Below are positions 37,837 through 48,300 of a DNA stretch of 54,324 nt, one piece after another. Below the pieces are notes generated by a model. That model was not told the origin of the DNA. It saw only the letters and a list, made by a program, of their open reading frames with translations, and did not search any database. Origin of the DNA: an uncultured Bacteroidales bacterium. GTDB lineage: Bacteria; Bacteroidota; Bacteroidia; Bacteroidales; UBA932. The number at the start of each line of letters is the position of its first letter. Position 1 is the stretch's first letter. The DNA is taken from contig CAMYWP010000002.1 of NCBI GenBank assembly GCA_947302825.1, positions 1-54,324 of the forward strand. Direction: 5' to 3'. The translations under genes and the position numbers were made by a program.

Positions 37837-40800
37837 ATGGGTAAAAAACTTGTTTTATCTATGCTGGGCTTGATCCTGTCTCTGGGACTTGCCTTTGCAC
37901 AGCAGACCCGTACTGTCACTGGTAAGGTTACGCTCGCCGAAGACGGCTCTGCAGCCGTTGGCGCCGGCGTGGTAGTGAAAGGAACTACTATCGGTGTCAT
38001 GACGGATGTCAATGGTAATTTCGTTTTGTCCGGCATTCCCGCCAGCGCCAAGACCCTGGAAATCTCCTGCATCGGCATGGTTACCGTAGAGGTGCCCATC
38101 CAGAATGTGGTGAACGTGGCCCTGGAACCCGACAACGAACTGTTGGAAGAGGCCGTGGTCACCATCGCTTATGGTGCCGCCAAGCGCTCCACCCTCACGG
38201 GTGCCATCTCCTCGGTTAGCGCCGACAAGATTGCCAACCGTCCCACTTCTTCCGTTACCGCCGCCCTGGAAGGCGCCGTAACCGGTGTCCAGGTGAACAG
38301 CACCTATGGTAACCCCGGTTCCAGCCCGTCCATCATGATCCGTGGTAACGGTACCGTGAACGGTAGCTACAGCCCCCTGTACGTGATCGATGGCGTTCCT
38401 TTCGGTGGCAACATCGCCGACCTGAACCCCGCCGACATCGAGAGCATGACCGTCCTGAAGGATGCCGCTTCTGCTGCCCTGTACGGTAACCGCGCTTCCA
38501 ACGGTGTTATCCTCATCACCACCAAGAAGGGCTCCGAAGGCCGCTTCTCCGTGACCGCCAGCATGAACATGGGTGTTTATGAAAGAGGTATTCCCGAGTA
38601 CGACCTGGCCAATGCCAGCGAGTATATGGAAATCGCATGGGCCGGCCTGAAGAACGACCGTCAGTATTATTATGGCGATACTGCCGCGGATGCTGTCACT
38701 TATGCCAACGAAAACCTCATCGCAGAGCGTCTGTATCTGAACATCTTCGACAAGGCCGACAACGCCCTGTTCCAAAACGGCAAATTGGTTTCCGGCGCCA
38801 ACATCAAGAACGGCTACAAGGATGATATCGACTGGTTCGGCCAGGCTATCAAGCCCGGTTTCCGCCAGGAATACAACGTTTCCGCCAGCGGTGCCACCAA
38901 CAAGAGCGACTACTACATGTCCGTAGGTTACCTGGATGAGAACGGTTACCTCAAGACCTCTACCTTCGACCGTCTTTCCGGCCGCGCTGCCGTGAACATC
39001 CGTCCTACCACCTACATGAAGTTGGGCTTCAACGTGAACGTGACCCACCAGAACTTCAACAACACTTCCACCGGTTCTTCTTCCTATGTGAACCCCTGGA
39101 TGTATTGCCGTAACATCGCTCCCATCTACCCTGTGCACCTGCACGACATCAACACCGGCGAATATATCCTGGATGCCAACGGCAACAAGCAGTACGATCC
39201 CGGTTCCTACATCGACGCCAACGGCCAGACGGTGATCACCCGTAACCAGTACGCCGACCGTCACGTCATCTGGGAGAACGAACTGAACCAGGACAAGAGC
39301 GTTCGCAATACCATGAACGCCATCGCCACCGCCGAGTTCTACTTCCTGAAAGACTTCACCCTCACCATCACTGGTAACCTGGGCCTGCGCTCTGATACCG
39401 AACAGACCTATAACTCCGCTGTGATCGGCGACGGTAAGGGTAACAACGGCCGCGGCAGCCGCAACGAGTACAATTATAAGAACTACACCTTCCAGCAGCA
39501 GCTGCGCTGGAGCCACCAGTTCGGCCAGCACAACGTGAACGTGCTCCTGGGCCACGAAAACTACGCCAACTTCTACGATTATCTCTATGGCTACAAGACC
39601 AACGAGGTTTTCCCCGGCGTGAACCACCTGCGTAACTTCACGGAAATCACCAGCCTGTACAACTACGGCAACAACTACCGTACGGAAAGCTACCTCTCCC
39701 GCGTGCGTTATAATTATATGGACAAATACAACGTGGAGGCTTCCTTCCGTCGTGACGGTTCTTCCCGTTTTGCCACGAATGCCCGTTGGGGTAACTTCTG
39801 GAGCGTAGGTGCCAACTGGATGATCTCCAAGGAAGAATTCATGAAGAACGTCACTTGGGTGAACAGCCTCAAGCTGCGCGCCGACTTCGGTGAAGTGGGT
39901 AATGACTCCGGTTCCGGTTACTACGGTTACCAGGCCCTCTACACCTCCGGCCAGAACGCCAACAAGGGTGCCTACTGGATTTCCCAGCTGCCCAACTACG
40001 ACCTCAAGTGGGAAACCGGTCAGTCCTGGGGCGTGGGTATCGAATCCCGCCTGTTCAACCGCTGGAACTTCAACATCGAGTACTTCGACCGTCGTAACAA
40101 GGACCTGCTCTTCAACGTGATCCTGCCCGTGAGCGCCGGCGGTACTTCCACCAGCTCCTCCAACCCTTCCATCACCCAGAATATCGGTACCATGAGCAAC
40201 CGTGGTGTTGAAATCGAGGCCGACTTCGACATCGTCCGCAGCCGCAACTGGCGCGTGAACATCTTCGCCAACGCCACATTCCTGAAGAACCGGATCATCT
40301 CCCTGCCGGAGCAGAACCGCAAGGATGGTATCATCGACGGTACCAAGCGCTTCGTGGAAGGCGGCGACCGCTATGCCTTCTGGCTGTACCAGTATGTCGG
40401 CGTGGATCAGCTCACCGGTCTGTCCCTGTATAAGTTTGACGACGAACGCTTCTACATTACCGATGACAACACCGCCGACGGTACTGTTCTCTACGGTACC
40501 AAGGAAGATGCCGAAGGTAACGCTCACTCCCTGATGGCTGCCAGCAACTACACCATCATCAATGGCGCTCCTTATGTCTGGAACCCGGGTTCCTATGGTA
40601 AGAAGGACTGGTCCGGCACCGCCACCCCTACCGCTTACGGTAGCTTCGGCCTGAACGTGAGCTGGAACGGCCTGAGCCTGAGCACCCTCTTCACTTACTC
40701 CCTGGGCTCCAAGGTGTATGACGGTATCTATGCCGGCAAGATGGGTATCGGCGCTACCCCTAGCAGCGCCCACGTGGACAACCTCAAGAGCTGGACGGAG

Positions 40801-41175
40801 GCTCCCGCCGGCATGACCGTGGACAGCCCCAGCCGTATCGATCCCAACGGCGTTCCCATGCTGTACACCTTCAATACCTATAACATGGACGGCACGGATG
40901 TCTCCATCTCCAACAACGCCGGCACCTCCACCCGTTGGCTGGTTTCCGGTAACTACCTGGTGATCAAGAACATCACCCTCTCCTATGAGCTGCCCAAGAA
41001 GCTCCTCAAGCCGCTGCAGATGCAGGGCCTGTCCATCAATGTCACCTGCGAGAACCTGGCCACCTTCTCGGCCCGCAAGGGTTTGAACCCGCAGTATAAC
41101 TTCAGTGGTACCACCAGCAGCAACGACTTCGTTACTGCCCGCGTGATCAGCGGTGGTCTTACGCTCCGCTTCTAA
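37837..41175 (+). CDS. SusC/RagA family TonB-linked outer membrane protein
   Basis: Signal peptide, CarboxypepD_reg-like domain, plug (VIDGVPFGGNIADLNPADIESMTVLKDAASAALYGNRASNGVILITTKKG), barrel end GGLTLRF. Confidence 0.97.
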   Translation: MGKKLVLSMLGLILSLGLAFAQQTRTVTGKVTLAEDGSAAVGAGVVVKGTTIGVMTDVNGNFVLSGIPASAKTLEISCIGMVTVEVPIQNVVNVALEPDNELLEEAVVTIAYGAAKRSTLTGAISSVSADKIANRPTSSVTAALEGAVTGVQVNSTYGNPGSSPSIMIRGNGTVNGSYSPLYVIDGVPFGGNIADLNPADIESMTVLKDAASAALYGNRASNGVILITTKKGSEGRFSVTASMNMGVYERGIPEYDLANASEYMEIAWAGLKNDRQYYYGDTAADAVTYANENLIAERLYLNIFDKADNALFQNGKLVSGANIKNGYKDDIDWFGQAIKPGFRQEYNVSASGATNKSDYYMSVGYLDENGYLKTSTFDRLSGRAAVNIRPTTYMKLGFNVNVTHQNFNNTSTGSSSYVNPWMYCRNIAPIYPVHLHDINTGEYILDANGNKQYDPGSYIDANGQTVITRNQYADRHVIWENELNQDKSVRNTMNAIATAEFYFLKDFTLTITGNLGLRSDTEQTYNSAVIGDGKGNNGRGSRNEYNYKNYTFQQQLRWSHQFGQHNVNVLLGHENYANFYDYLYGYKTNEVFPGVNHLRNFTEITSLYNYGNNYRTESYLSRVRYNYMDKYNVEASFRRDGSSRFATNARWGNFWSVGANWMISKEEFMKNVTWVNSLKLRADFGEVGNDSGSGYYGYQALYTSGQNANKGAYWISQLPNYDLKWETGQSWGVGIESRLFNRWNFNIEYFDRRNKDLLFNVILPVSAGGTSTSSSNPSITQNIGTMSNRGVEIEADFDIVRSRNWRVNIFANATFLKNRIISLPEQNRKDGIIDGTKRFVEGGDRYAFWLYQYVGVDQLTGLSLYKFDDERFYITDDNTADGTVLYGTKEDAEGNAHSLMAASNYTIINGAPYVWNPGSYGKKDWSGTATPTAYGSFGLNVSWNGLSLSTLFTYSLGSKVYDGIYAGKMGIGATPSSAHVDNLKSWTEAPAGMTVDSPSRIDPNGVPMLYTFNTYNMDGTDVSISNNAGTSTRWLVSGNYLVIKNITLSYELPKKLLKPLQMQGLSINVTCENLATFSARKGLNPQYNFSGTTSSNDFVTARVISGGLTLRF

Positions 41176-41187
41176 CCCTTTAAAGAG

Positions 41188-42759
41188 ATGAAAGTCATGA
41201 AAAATATCATCAGAATCTCCCTTGTTTTTGCGGCTCTCTCCCTGGCAGCCTCCTGCGCCAAGGATTATATGGAAACCGCTCCCGAGAGCGCTGAGTCTCC
41301 CGCTACCATTTTTGCCACCACCGCCAACTGCGACCTGGCCATCAACGGTATGTGCAAGATGATGACCACCCAGTACTGGAGCCAGCAGGGTCTCAATGGT
41401 GAAGGCACCATCAAGACCTGGTACGGCAACTTTGGTAACGACCTGCAGCGTTGCAACCAGACCGGTTGGGCCGCCCTGTGGAACCACACCTACAATGAGC
41501 AGGTGAACTCCTCCTATCTCTGCTATCCTTGGTACTATTACTATAAGATCATCTCCAACGCCAACCAGGTGATCGAGAACGTAGACAATGCCGAAGGCAC
41601 CGAAGGCGACCGCGGTTTCATCAAGGCCCAGGCCCTCACTTTCCGCGCCCACGCCTACACCATGCTGATGCAGCTGTATGCGTATCGTTGGCAGGACAGC
41701 AACAATGGCGCCGCCAATGGTGTGGCCCTGCGTCTGACCAGCGAAACCAACGAGGAAGGCAAGTACGACATTCCGCTGAGCACCCAGACCGAATGCTACG
41801 CCCAGATCTACAAAGACTGCGACGAAGCCATCTCCCTGTTCAAGTCCAGCGGTAAGGACCGTGGCGCCGATGAATTCTACAAGCCTAACCTGAATGTGGC
41901 CTACGCCGTGAAGACCCGCGCCGCCTTGGTTCGCGAAGACTGGAAAACCGCAGCCGAATGCGCTCCTCTGGCCCGTGCCGGTCACCCGCTCATGAGCAAG
42001 TCTCAGTACATGGATGGCGGTTTCTCCGATGAGAACAACGAATGGATCTGGGGTGTCTATGAGGCCCAGGACCAGACCATCTACTACTACTCCTTCTTTG
42101 CCTATCAGGCCTGCAACGCCAGCTCCTCCATGCAGCGTAACTATCCGCTGGCCATCAGCAAGGAACTCTACGACCAGATTCCCACCACGGATGCCCGCCG
42201 CAAGATGTGGCTGGAGCCCACGGCTGCCGAAGCCAAGGAGCTCAATGCCGCCGGCCGTAGCACCAAGACCCTGTACAAGCGCGCTTTCGCCGAGTATGGT
42301 GACAAGCTGTACAGCACCAGCCTGGTGTATCAGTATATGCAGTTTAAGTTCTTGGCCACCTTCATGCCGGGCGGCGGTAGCTTCAACATCTACCGCAGCG
42401 CCGAAATGTACCTGGCCGAGGCCGAAGCCAAGTGCCACCTGGGTGGTCAGGACGCTTCCGTACAGGCTCTCCTGAACGAGCTGAACAAGAACCTGAACCC
42501 TTCCTACAACTGCACCAAGACCGGCGCCGACCTTCTGAAGGAAGTGAAGCTCTATCGTCGTGTAGACCTCTGGGGTGAAGGCTTCGACTGGTACGACTAC
42601 AAGCGCTGGAACGAGCCCATCGTCCGCAAGAACAAGGCCAACGGCGGCAACTTCAACGATGCCTTCGCCGTGACCATCAACGTGGAAGACGGCAACCGCT
42701 GGACCTGGAAGATTCCCAAGGCCGAGACCGACTACAACAGCCTGATCTCCCTGGACTAA
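41188..42759 (+). CDS. SusD/RagB family nutrient-binding outer membrane lipoprotein
   Basis: Lipobox SLAASCAKDY; QALTFRAHAYTMLMQLYAY; RRVDLWGEGFDWYDYKRWNEPI; C-terminal TWKIPKAETDYNSLI. Confidence 0.96.
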   Translation: MKVMKNIIRISLVFAALSLAASCAKDYMETAPESAESPATIFATTANCDLAINGMCKMMTTQYWSQQGLNGEGTIKTWYGNFGNDLQRCNQTGWAALWNHTYNEQVNSSYLCYPWYYYYKIISNANQVIENVDNAEGTEGDRGFIKAQALTFRAHAYTMLMQLYAYRWQDSNNGAANGVALRLTSETNEEGKYDIPLSTQTECYAQIYKDCDEAISLFKSSGKDRGADEFYKPNLNVAYAVKTRAALVREDWKTAAECAPLARAGHPLMSKSQYMDGGFSDENNEWIWGVYEAQDQTIYYYSFFAYQACNASSSMQRNYPLAISKELYDQIPTTDARRKMWLEPTAAEAKELNAAGRSTKTLYKRAFAEYGDKLYSTSLVYQYMQFKFLATFMPGGGSFNIYRSAEMYLAEAEAKCHLGGQDASVQALLNELNKNLNPSYNCTKTGADLLKEVKLYRRVDLWGEGFDWYDYKRWNEPIVRKNKANGGNFNDAFAVTINVEDGNRWTWKIPKAETDYNSLISLD

Positions 42760-42782
42760 TCTCCCAACTCCTCAATCAAAAC

Positions 42783-42810
42783 GGCCTCCCGCATTCCGGG
42801 AGGCCATTTT
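42783..42810 (+). terminator. Rho-independent terminator after SusC/D pair 2
   Basis: GGCCTCCCG-cattc-CGGGAGGCC followed by attttatt. Confidence 0.85.
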
Positions 42811-42819
42811 ATTCTCCGC

Positions 42820-42952
42820 GCCGCCTCGGCACCTAGAATGCATAGAAGGCCGTTTTTCTGCCGAGGTGGCAAGGAAAACGGCCCTTATCGGCGAAAATCT
42901 TGCCGCCTCGGCACACAGAACGCACAGAACCGCGATTTCCTGCAGAGGCGGC
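42820..42952 (+). repeat. 133-bp REP/BIME-like composite element, copy A
   Basis: Two 51-bp palindromic units (42820-42870, 42902-42952), each bounded by GCCGCCTCGGCA...TGCCGAGG(T/C)GGC-type arms, joined by a 31-bp linker. Confidence 0.9.
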
Positions 42953-42963
42953 ATCCCCAGCCC

Positions 42964-43881
42964 CTAGCCCAGCACCAGGCATCGTCGAATTTGATGTTGG
43001 GGAAGATGGAAATCGTAGGAAAGCGTGCGTGCAATCTTTTGCTTCTGGCTATCGGTGAGATGATAAACGGAAGTGGCTCCGTAGCTCCGTATAAGGTCGT
43101 TATCTATCAGTCGGCAGACATCCAGGTCCTGCAGGCGGGAGCGGCTGAACAGGCGACCGCTCTCGTTCTTTAGCATTTGGGCAATAGAGTGTTCATCGGC
43201 GTGCTCGATATCGGCCAGGCTGATGGGCTTGCCGCTGTTGTCTTTCAACTGCTCCTGTATCCAACTATCGTCGGTGAGCCGGTTCATTTGATACAAGTAG
43301 TTACGGGGAGAAATATAGTACTGTTCCGCACGGCGGATTTCCATGAAACTACTGCGTGCAAACACGCCCTTCTCCGTCATCTGGTATTGGTCCGGGAACT
43401 CCGCATAGCGGGGAAGGAAGGTGGCCATATAGGATCGGCTCATGGGAACGGGGAGGTCGGCCTGCAGGCCAATGTCCTGCGCAAACAACTCACGGACAGC
43501 ACAATAGGGATATCCGAGAGCTGTTGCTGACGCGGCGTGATGCAAGCCCTGTCGGAGGATATAGTTCTCCAGCACCATCTGGTGAACAGGCCCGTCCACT
43601 TTGAGCAGAAAAGTGTACTTTTCTCCCAGGCGCCCTTTCCTGTCGTACTTGTGGTTGAAATAACGGGTGTATGACATTCTGAGATTTGACGCGTAGCGCA
43701 TGGGACGTGCCGAAAAAACGTTCTGGTGCACATGCGTGGACATTTCTGCGTCGACAATGATTTCAGTGTCTTCCGCAAACCCCCGCAGCGCCATCAGGTT
43801 CACGAACATTCCGTGGTCTTCCTCATCACGGAACATTACTTCGTTGTGTGAGGTGAAGCAGATATGATACGATTCCTTCAT
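42964..43881 (-). CDS. RAYT-like Y1 (HUH) transposase with C-terminal extension
   Basis: HxH motif (MSTHVHQNVFS), RMSYTRYFNHKYDRKGRLGEKYTFLLKVD, candidate catalytic Tyr in ENYILRQGLHHA; C-terminal HTH-like LTDSQKQKIARTLSYDFHLPQHQIRRCL. Confidence 0.8.
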   Translation of the reverse strand: MKESYHICFTSHNEVMFRDEEDHGMFVNLMALRGFAEDTEIIVDAEMSTHVHQNVFSARPMRYASNLRMSYTRYFNHKYDRKGRLGEKYTFLLKVDGPVHQMVLENYILRQGLHHAASATALGYPYCAVRELFAQDIGLQADLPVPMSRSYMATFLPRYAEFPDQYQMTEKGVFARSSFMEIRRAEQYYISPRNYLYQMNRLTDDSWIQEQLKDNSGKPISLADIEHADEHSIAQMLKNESGRLFSRSRLQDLDVCRLIDNDLIRSYGATSVYHLTDSQKQKIARTLSYDFHLPQHQIRRCLVLG

Positions 43882-43917
43882 GCCGGCAAGGTATGCATAC
43901 TTGTCAGGGAATCCAAG

Positions 43918-43971
43918 AATCGTAAAAAAGATTGTGTTGTTTCAGGTGTTTTTTGTACCTTTTTTACGATT
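43918..43971. promoter_or_regulatory. 13-bp perfect inverted repeat in the RAYT/hflX divergent promoter region
   Basis: AATCGTAAAAAAG 43918-43930 / CTTTTTTACGATT 43959-43971. Confidence 0.6.
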
Positions 43972-44003
43972 TCCCTCCAAGCGTAGAATCTCCATTTTCT
44001 TCG

Positions 44004-44011
44004 TATATTTG
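44004..44011 (+). promoter_or_regulatory. candidate -7 element TATATTTG upstream of hflX
   Basis: ttcgtatatttgcag, just upstream of the ATG at 44018; no clear -33 TTTG. Confidence 0.4.
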
Positions 44012-44017
44012 CAGTCT

Positions 44018-45202
44018 ATGAGTGAATTCAAAACCAATAAGGCTGTCTTTGTGGGCGTCATCCTGGAGAAGGGTGGCGAACGCAAGGTGCAGGAATACCT
44101 GGACGAGTTGGCCTTCCTGGCCGAAACGGCCGGTGCCATCCCGGACAAGATGTTCACCCAGCGGCTGGACCGGCCGGACAAGGCCACTTATATCGGTCCG
44201 GGTAAACTGGATGAAATCAAGGAATACTGCCAGGAGAACGAGATTGAGTACGTGATTTTCGACGACGAACTCACGGGCATGCAGCAGCGTAACATCGAAA
44301 AGGTGATTGCCTGCAGCGACGTCATTGACCGTACCAGTCTGATTCTGGAAATCTTCGCCCAGCGGGCCAAGACCTCCTATGCCAAGATGCAGGTGGAACT
44401 GGCGCATTACAACTACATGCTGCCCCGCCTGGCCGGCATGTGGACGCACCTGGAACGGCAGCGGGGCGGTATGGGAACCCGCGGCGGTATGGGTGAGACC
44501 CAGATTGAAATCGACCGCCGAATCGTAAAGCAGCGCATTTCCAAGCTCAAGGAAGACCTCAAGAAGGTGGACAAGCAGATGGCCACGCAAAGGGGCAATA
44601 GAGGCTCTCTGGTGCGTTTAGCCCTCGTGGGGTATACCAATGTGGGAAAAAGCACCCTGATGAACCTGCTGGCCAAGAGCGACGTGTTTGCAGAGAACAA
44701 GCTTTTCGCCACCCTGGATACTACTGTACGTAAGGTGGTCATCGAGAACGTGCCCTTCCTATTGTCCGACACCGTAGGTTTCATCCGCAAGCTGCCCACC
44801 CAGCTGGTGGAAGCATTCAAGAGCACTTTGGATGAGGTCCGCGAGGCCGATGTCCTGGTGCACGTGGTGGACATCTCCCATCCCGACTTCGAGGAGCAGA
44901 TGGAGGTGGTGGAGAGGACACTGCGGGATATCGGCGCCGCCAACAAGCCCGTGTACGTGGTCTTCAACAAGGTGGACGCGTACACCTACGAGCCCTACGA
45001 CGAATTCTCCCTCACGCCCAAACAACCCGTGAACCGCACGCTGGAAGAACTCAAGAACAGTTGGATCGCCGAAGAGAAGACGCCCTGCATCTTCATCTCG
45101 GCCAAGGAGAAAATCGGCATCGAAAAGCTCCGCAACGACCTTTACAAAATCGTGGCCGAAATCCACGCCGGCCGATATCCCTTCAACAACTTCCTCTGGT
45201 AG
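44018..45202 (+). CDS. hflX: GTPase HflX
   Basis: YIGPGKLDEIKEY, DDELTGMQQRNIEK, RGGMGTRGGMGETQIEIDRR, ALVGYTNVGKSTLMNLL. Start moved from 43880 to MSEFKTNKAVFVGVILE. Confidence 0.97.
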   Translation: MSEFKTNKAVFVGVILEKGGERKVQEYLDELAFLAETAGAIPDKMFTQRLDRPDKATYIGPGKLDEIKEYCQENEIEYVIFDDELTGMQQRNIEKVIACSDVIDRTSLILEIFAQRAKTSYAKMQVELAHYNYMLPRLAGMWTHLERQRGGMGTRGGMGETQIEIDRRIVKQRISKLKEDLKKVDKQMATQRGNRGSLVRLALVGYTNVGKSTLMNLLAKSDVFAENKLFATLDTTVRKVVIENVPFLLSDTVGFIRKLPTQLVEAFKSTLDEVREADVLVHVVDISHPDFEEQMEVVERTLRDIGAANKPVYVVFNKVDAYTYEPYDEFSLTPKQPVNRTLEELKNSWIAEEKTPCIFISAKEKIGIEKLRNDLYKIVAEIHAGRYPFNNFLW

Positions 45203-45211
45203 ACACACCGA

Positions 45212-45344
45212 ACCGCCTCGGCGGGAAATCGCGGTTCTGTGCGTTCTGTTTGCCGAGGCGGCCGGGTTTTCGCCGATAAAGGCCGTTTTCCTTGCCACCT
45301 CGGCAGAAAAACGGCCTTCTGTGCATTCCACGCGCCGAGGCGGC
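45212..45344 (-). repeat. 133-bp REP/BIME-like composite element, copy B (inverted relative to copy A)
   Basis: Reverse complement aligns to copy A without gaps, about 12 mismatches by eye (~91%). Confidence 0.9.
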
Positions 45345-45345
45345 T

Positions 45346-48300
45346 CTAATCGAAGTACCGGAGGGTGCGGAGCATTTCGAAAATCATGTCTACATACTGG
45401 GAGGAGGTGTGGTCCCAGGCGAAGCCCAGTCGGTACAGCACCTGCATGGTGAAGTGCACGGAAGGCTGGTTCACCACCATCTCTTCCTCGGTGGGCGACT
45501 GGACATAGGCCACGATGCTGCTTAACAGCGGGGCCTTGTCCGGCTGGGCCATGACGGCCTGCATCCGGGACAGGAATTCCTGGAATTCCACGTAATCCAC
45601 TTTGTTTCCGTCGATGAGCCGCAGGCGGGAGACAATGTCTTCCATGGGCAGCAGGTGGTTGTTGGAAACGTTGAAGACGCAGTTCTCGCGCGGCGTGCAT
45701 GCCAGCAGCACCATGGCGCGGGCGCTGTCGTCGATGGGCGAGAACTCCATCTTGGAATCCAGCAGGGAATACGGGCAGGCGCCCACCAGTTTGTACGCCC
45801 GGAGGCGTCCCATGGCCGAGTTGGCGTTCAGGTTCACCTGGAACTCGCCATCGGCCGATCTGGGTGACAGGTTGCCGGCGCGCAGGATCTTGGCGTTGAG
45901 GACACCGGCGGCCATACGCTCCAGGATGTACCTTTCGGCCAGGAACTTGGAATGGATGTACTGGTTGGCCGTTATCTGGCCGAAGTACAGCTGCTGCTCG
46001 GTGAGCTGATTGGGATGGCTGCCGAGGCTCATTCCGGCTACGCTCTCCGTGGAAACGTGTACCAGGCGGGCTGCCGTGGCCTCGCAGAAGGCGCAGAGGT
46101 TCTTGACACCGCCGTAGTTAATGTCCTCGATATCCGTTCCCTTGGAGAAGTGCTTCACGTTGGCCGCGCAGTTCACCACCACGGACCAGTGCATGCCGGA
46201 GGCCTTCAGGGAGTCGAAGACGGCCGGATTGGTAATGTCACCGTTCACAATGCGGATACGCTTGCCAAAGAGCGGCCGATAATCCTTTGCGAAGTAGTAC
46301 ACCAGCATTTCTTTCAGGCGCCGTTCCGCGGAGAGGGTTCCCTTAGGCCTGAGCAGGCACCAGATTACGGTGTCTTCCGAGGTGGTCTCCAGGAGGTCAC
46401 GCAGCATGTGGATGCCCAGGAAGCCGGTGGCACCGGTAAGGAGAATCTGGCCTTCCAGGTTTTGCATTTTCCCGTTCTGCAGGGCTTCCAGCGTATTGCC
46501 GGCAAGCAGGGCATCGATGGCCGAATAGTCGTATTCGCTCACCTCGCTGTCCTCCTTGGGAGCAGGGGCGCCGCCGCCCAGGAAGGCGGCCAGGTCGCGG
46601 GCGGTGGGATGCGCGAAGACATCGGCATAGGCAAACTTGAGGCCGCGTTTTTCGGCACCCACCAGCACATTCGTCACCATGAGCGAAGAACCGCCCAGGT
46701 CGAAGAAGTTGTCCGTAGCACTTACCTTCTCCATACCCAGGACCTCGCCGAAAATCTCGCACAGGTTCTTTTCCAGATCGGTGGCGGGGGCCACGTATTC
46801 GGCGCTGGTGTCGGGCGTAGGTTTGGGCAGGGCCTTGCGGTCTACCTTCTGGTTCACGTTCAGCGGAATCTTATCCAGCTGGACGAAGGCGGCAGGGACC
46901 ATATACGGCGGCTTGCGCTCCTGGATGAAGGCTTTAGCGGCCGGGATGTCAAACTTGCCGTCAGACACCACATAAGCGGCTATGAACTTGCCGCCGGAAG
47001 GGTTGTCGAAGGCTTGCACCGTGACGTCTTTCACGCCCGGGCATTCGCGCAGCACTTCCTCCACCTCCTTGAGTTCGATACGGAAACCGCGGATCTTCAC
47101 CTGACCGTCCTGACGGCCTACGTACTCGATGTTGCCGTCCGTGCGCCAGCGCACGATATCGCCGCTGCGATAGGCCCGCATTCCCTCCTGGAAAGGATTG
47201 GGAATGAAGCACTCGGCGGTCTTGTCGGGCCGGTTGAGGTAACCGCGGCCCACGCCGGCGCCGGCTATGAGCAGTTCTCCGGCGGCCCCCATGGGCAGGC
47301 GGCGGAACTCAGTATCCACCACATACATAAAGGTGTTGTCCAGGGCGTGGCCGATGGGAATGTTGGCCTCGCGCTTCCTGACGTCGAAGATGGTGGAGAA
47401 GATGGTGCACTCGGTGGGACCGTAGCCGTTGTGGAAGCCATAGGAAGGCGGATCCATCGAAACCAGTTTCTCGCCGCCCACGGAGAGATGTTTGAGGGAC
47501 TTGTTGTCCGGATAGTTCTTGGCATACATCACGCCCACCTGAGTGGTCATAAAGCTGTGCGTAATGCCGTTATCGGTAATGAAGACATCCAGCTGGCCCA
47601 TATCGTGGCGGGTTTCCTCCGGGATGATGCACAGGCACGCCCCCGTAGTGAGGGCGGGGTACATATCCATCATACAGGCGTCGAAGCCGTAGCTGGCGTA
47701 GGCCGCCACTTTGCTCCCCGCTGTGAGCTTATAGTATTCCCGGTACCAGGCGCAGAAATTAACCAGGTTCAGGTGCTCCAGCATCACGCCCTTGGGCACG
47801 CCCGTGGAACCGGAGGTATACAGCAGGATAAAGAGGTTTTCCGGCTTGGGGCCTTCGGGAACGGGGCCTTCGGGCAGGCTTTCCAGCTGGTCGGTGGTGA
47901 GCACGGGACCCTTGTACTCCTTCAGGATGGGCAGGAGCTCCTTATCGGCAATCAAAAGTTTGGCCGATGCGTCCCCTACCATGAAGTTCAGACGCTCTTC
48001 CGGATAGGAAGGATCCAGCGGCTGATAAGCGCAGCCGGCCTTGAGGATACCCAGCGAGGCCAGCGCCATCCACTGGCTGCGGCCGATGAGCACGGACACC
48101 ACGTCCTCTGTCTTCAGACCCTTGGCGGCGATGGCGGCGGCGATACGGTCCGTGAGGGCATCGGCCTGCGCATAGGTGCAGGTGAAGTCTTCGTAGCACA
48201 CGGCGGGGGCGTCGGGCGTCTTGCGGGCCTGCTCCCGGAAGAGGCTCACGATGGTCTGGGTGGTATCTACCTTCTGGGTGAAGTGGTTGAAGCTCTCCAG

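Noticed and set aside
37855-42438. 1527-aa minus-strand ORF opposite SusC/SusD pair 2
   Set aside because: Antisense shadow ORF of strongly codon-biased genes; low-complexity Gly/Val/His-rich product with no recognisable domain; the plus strand encodes clear SusC and SusD.
43880-44017. N-terminal extension of hflX to 43880
   Set aside because: Covers the divergent promoter and inverted repeat; conserved HflX sequence begins at 44018.
42820-45344. CRISPR-array interpretation of the short palindromic repeats
   Set aside because: Only two composite copies in inverted orientation 2.3 kb apart, no spacer array and no cas genes.
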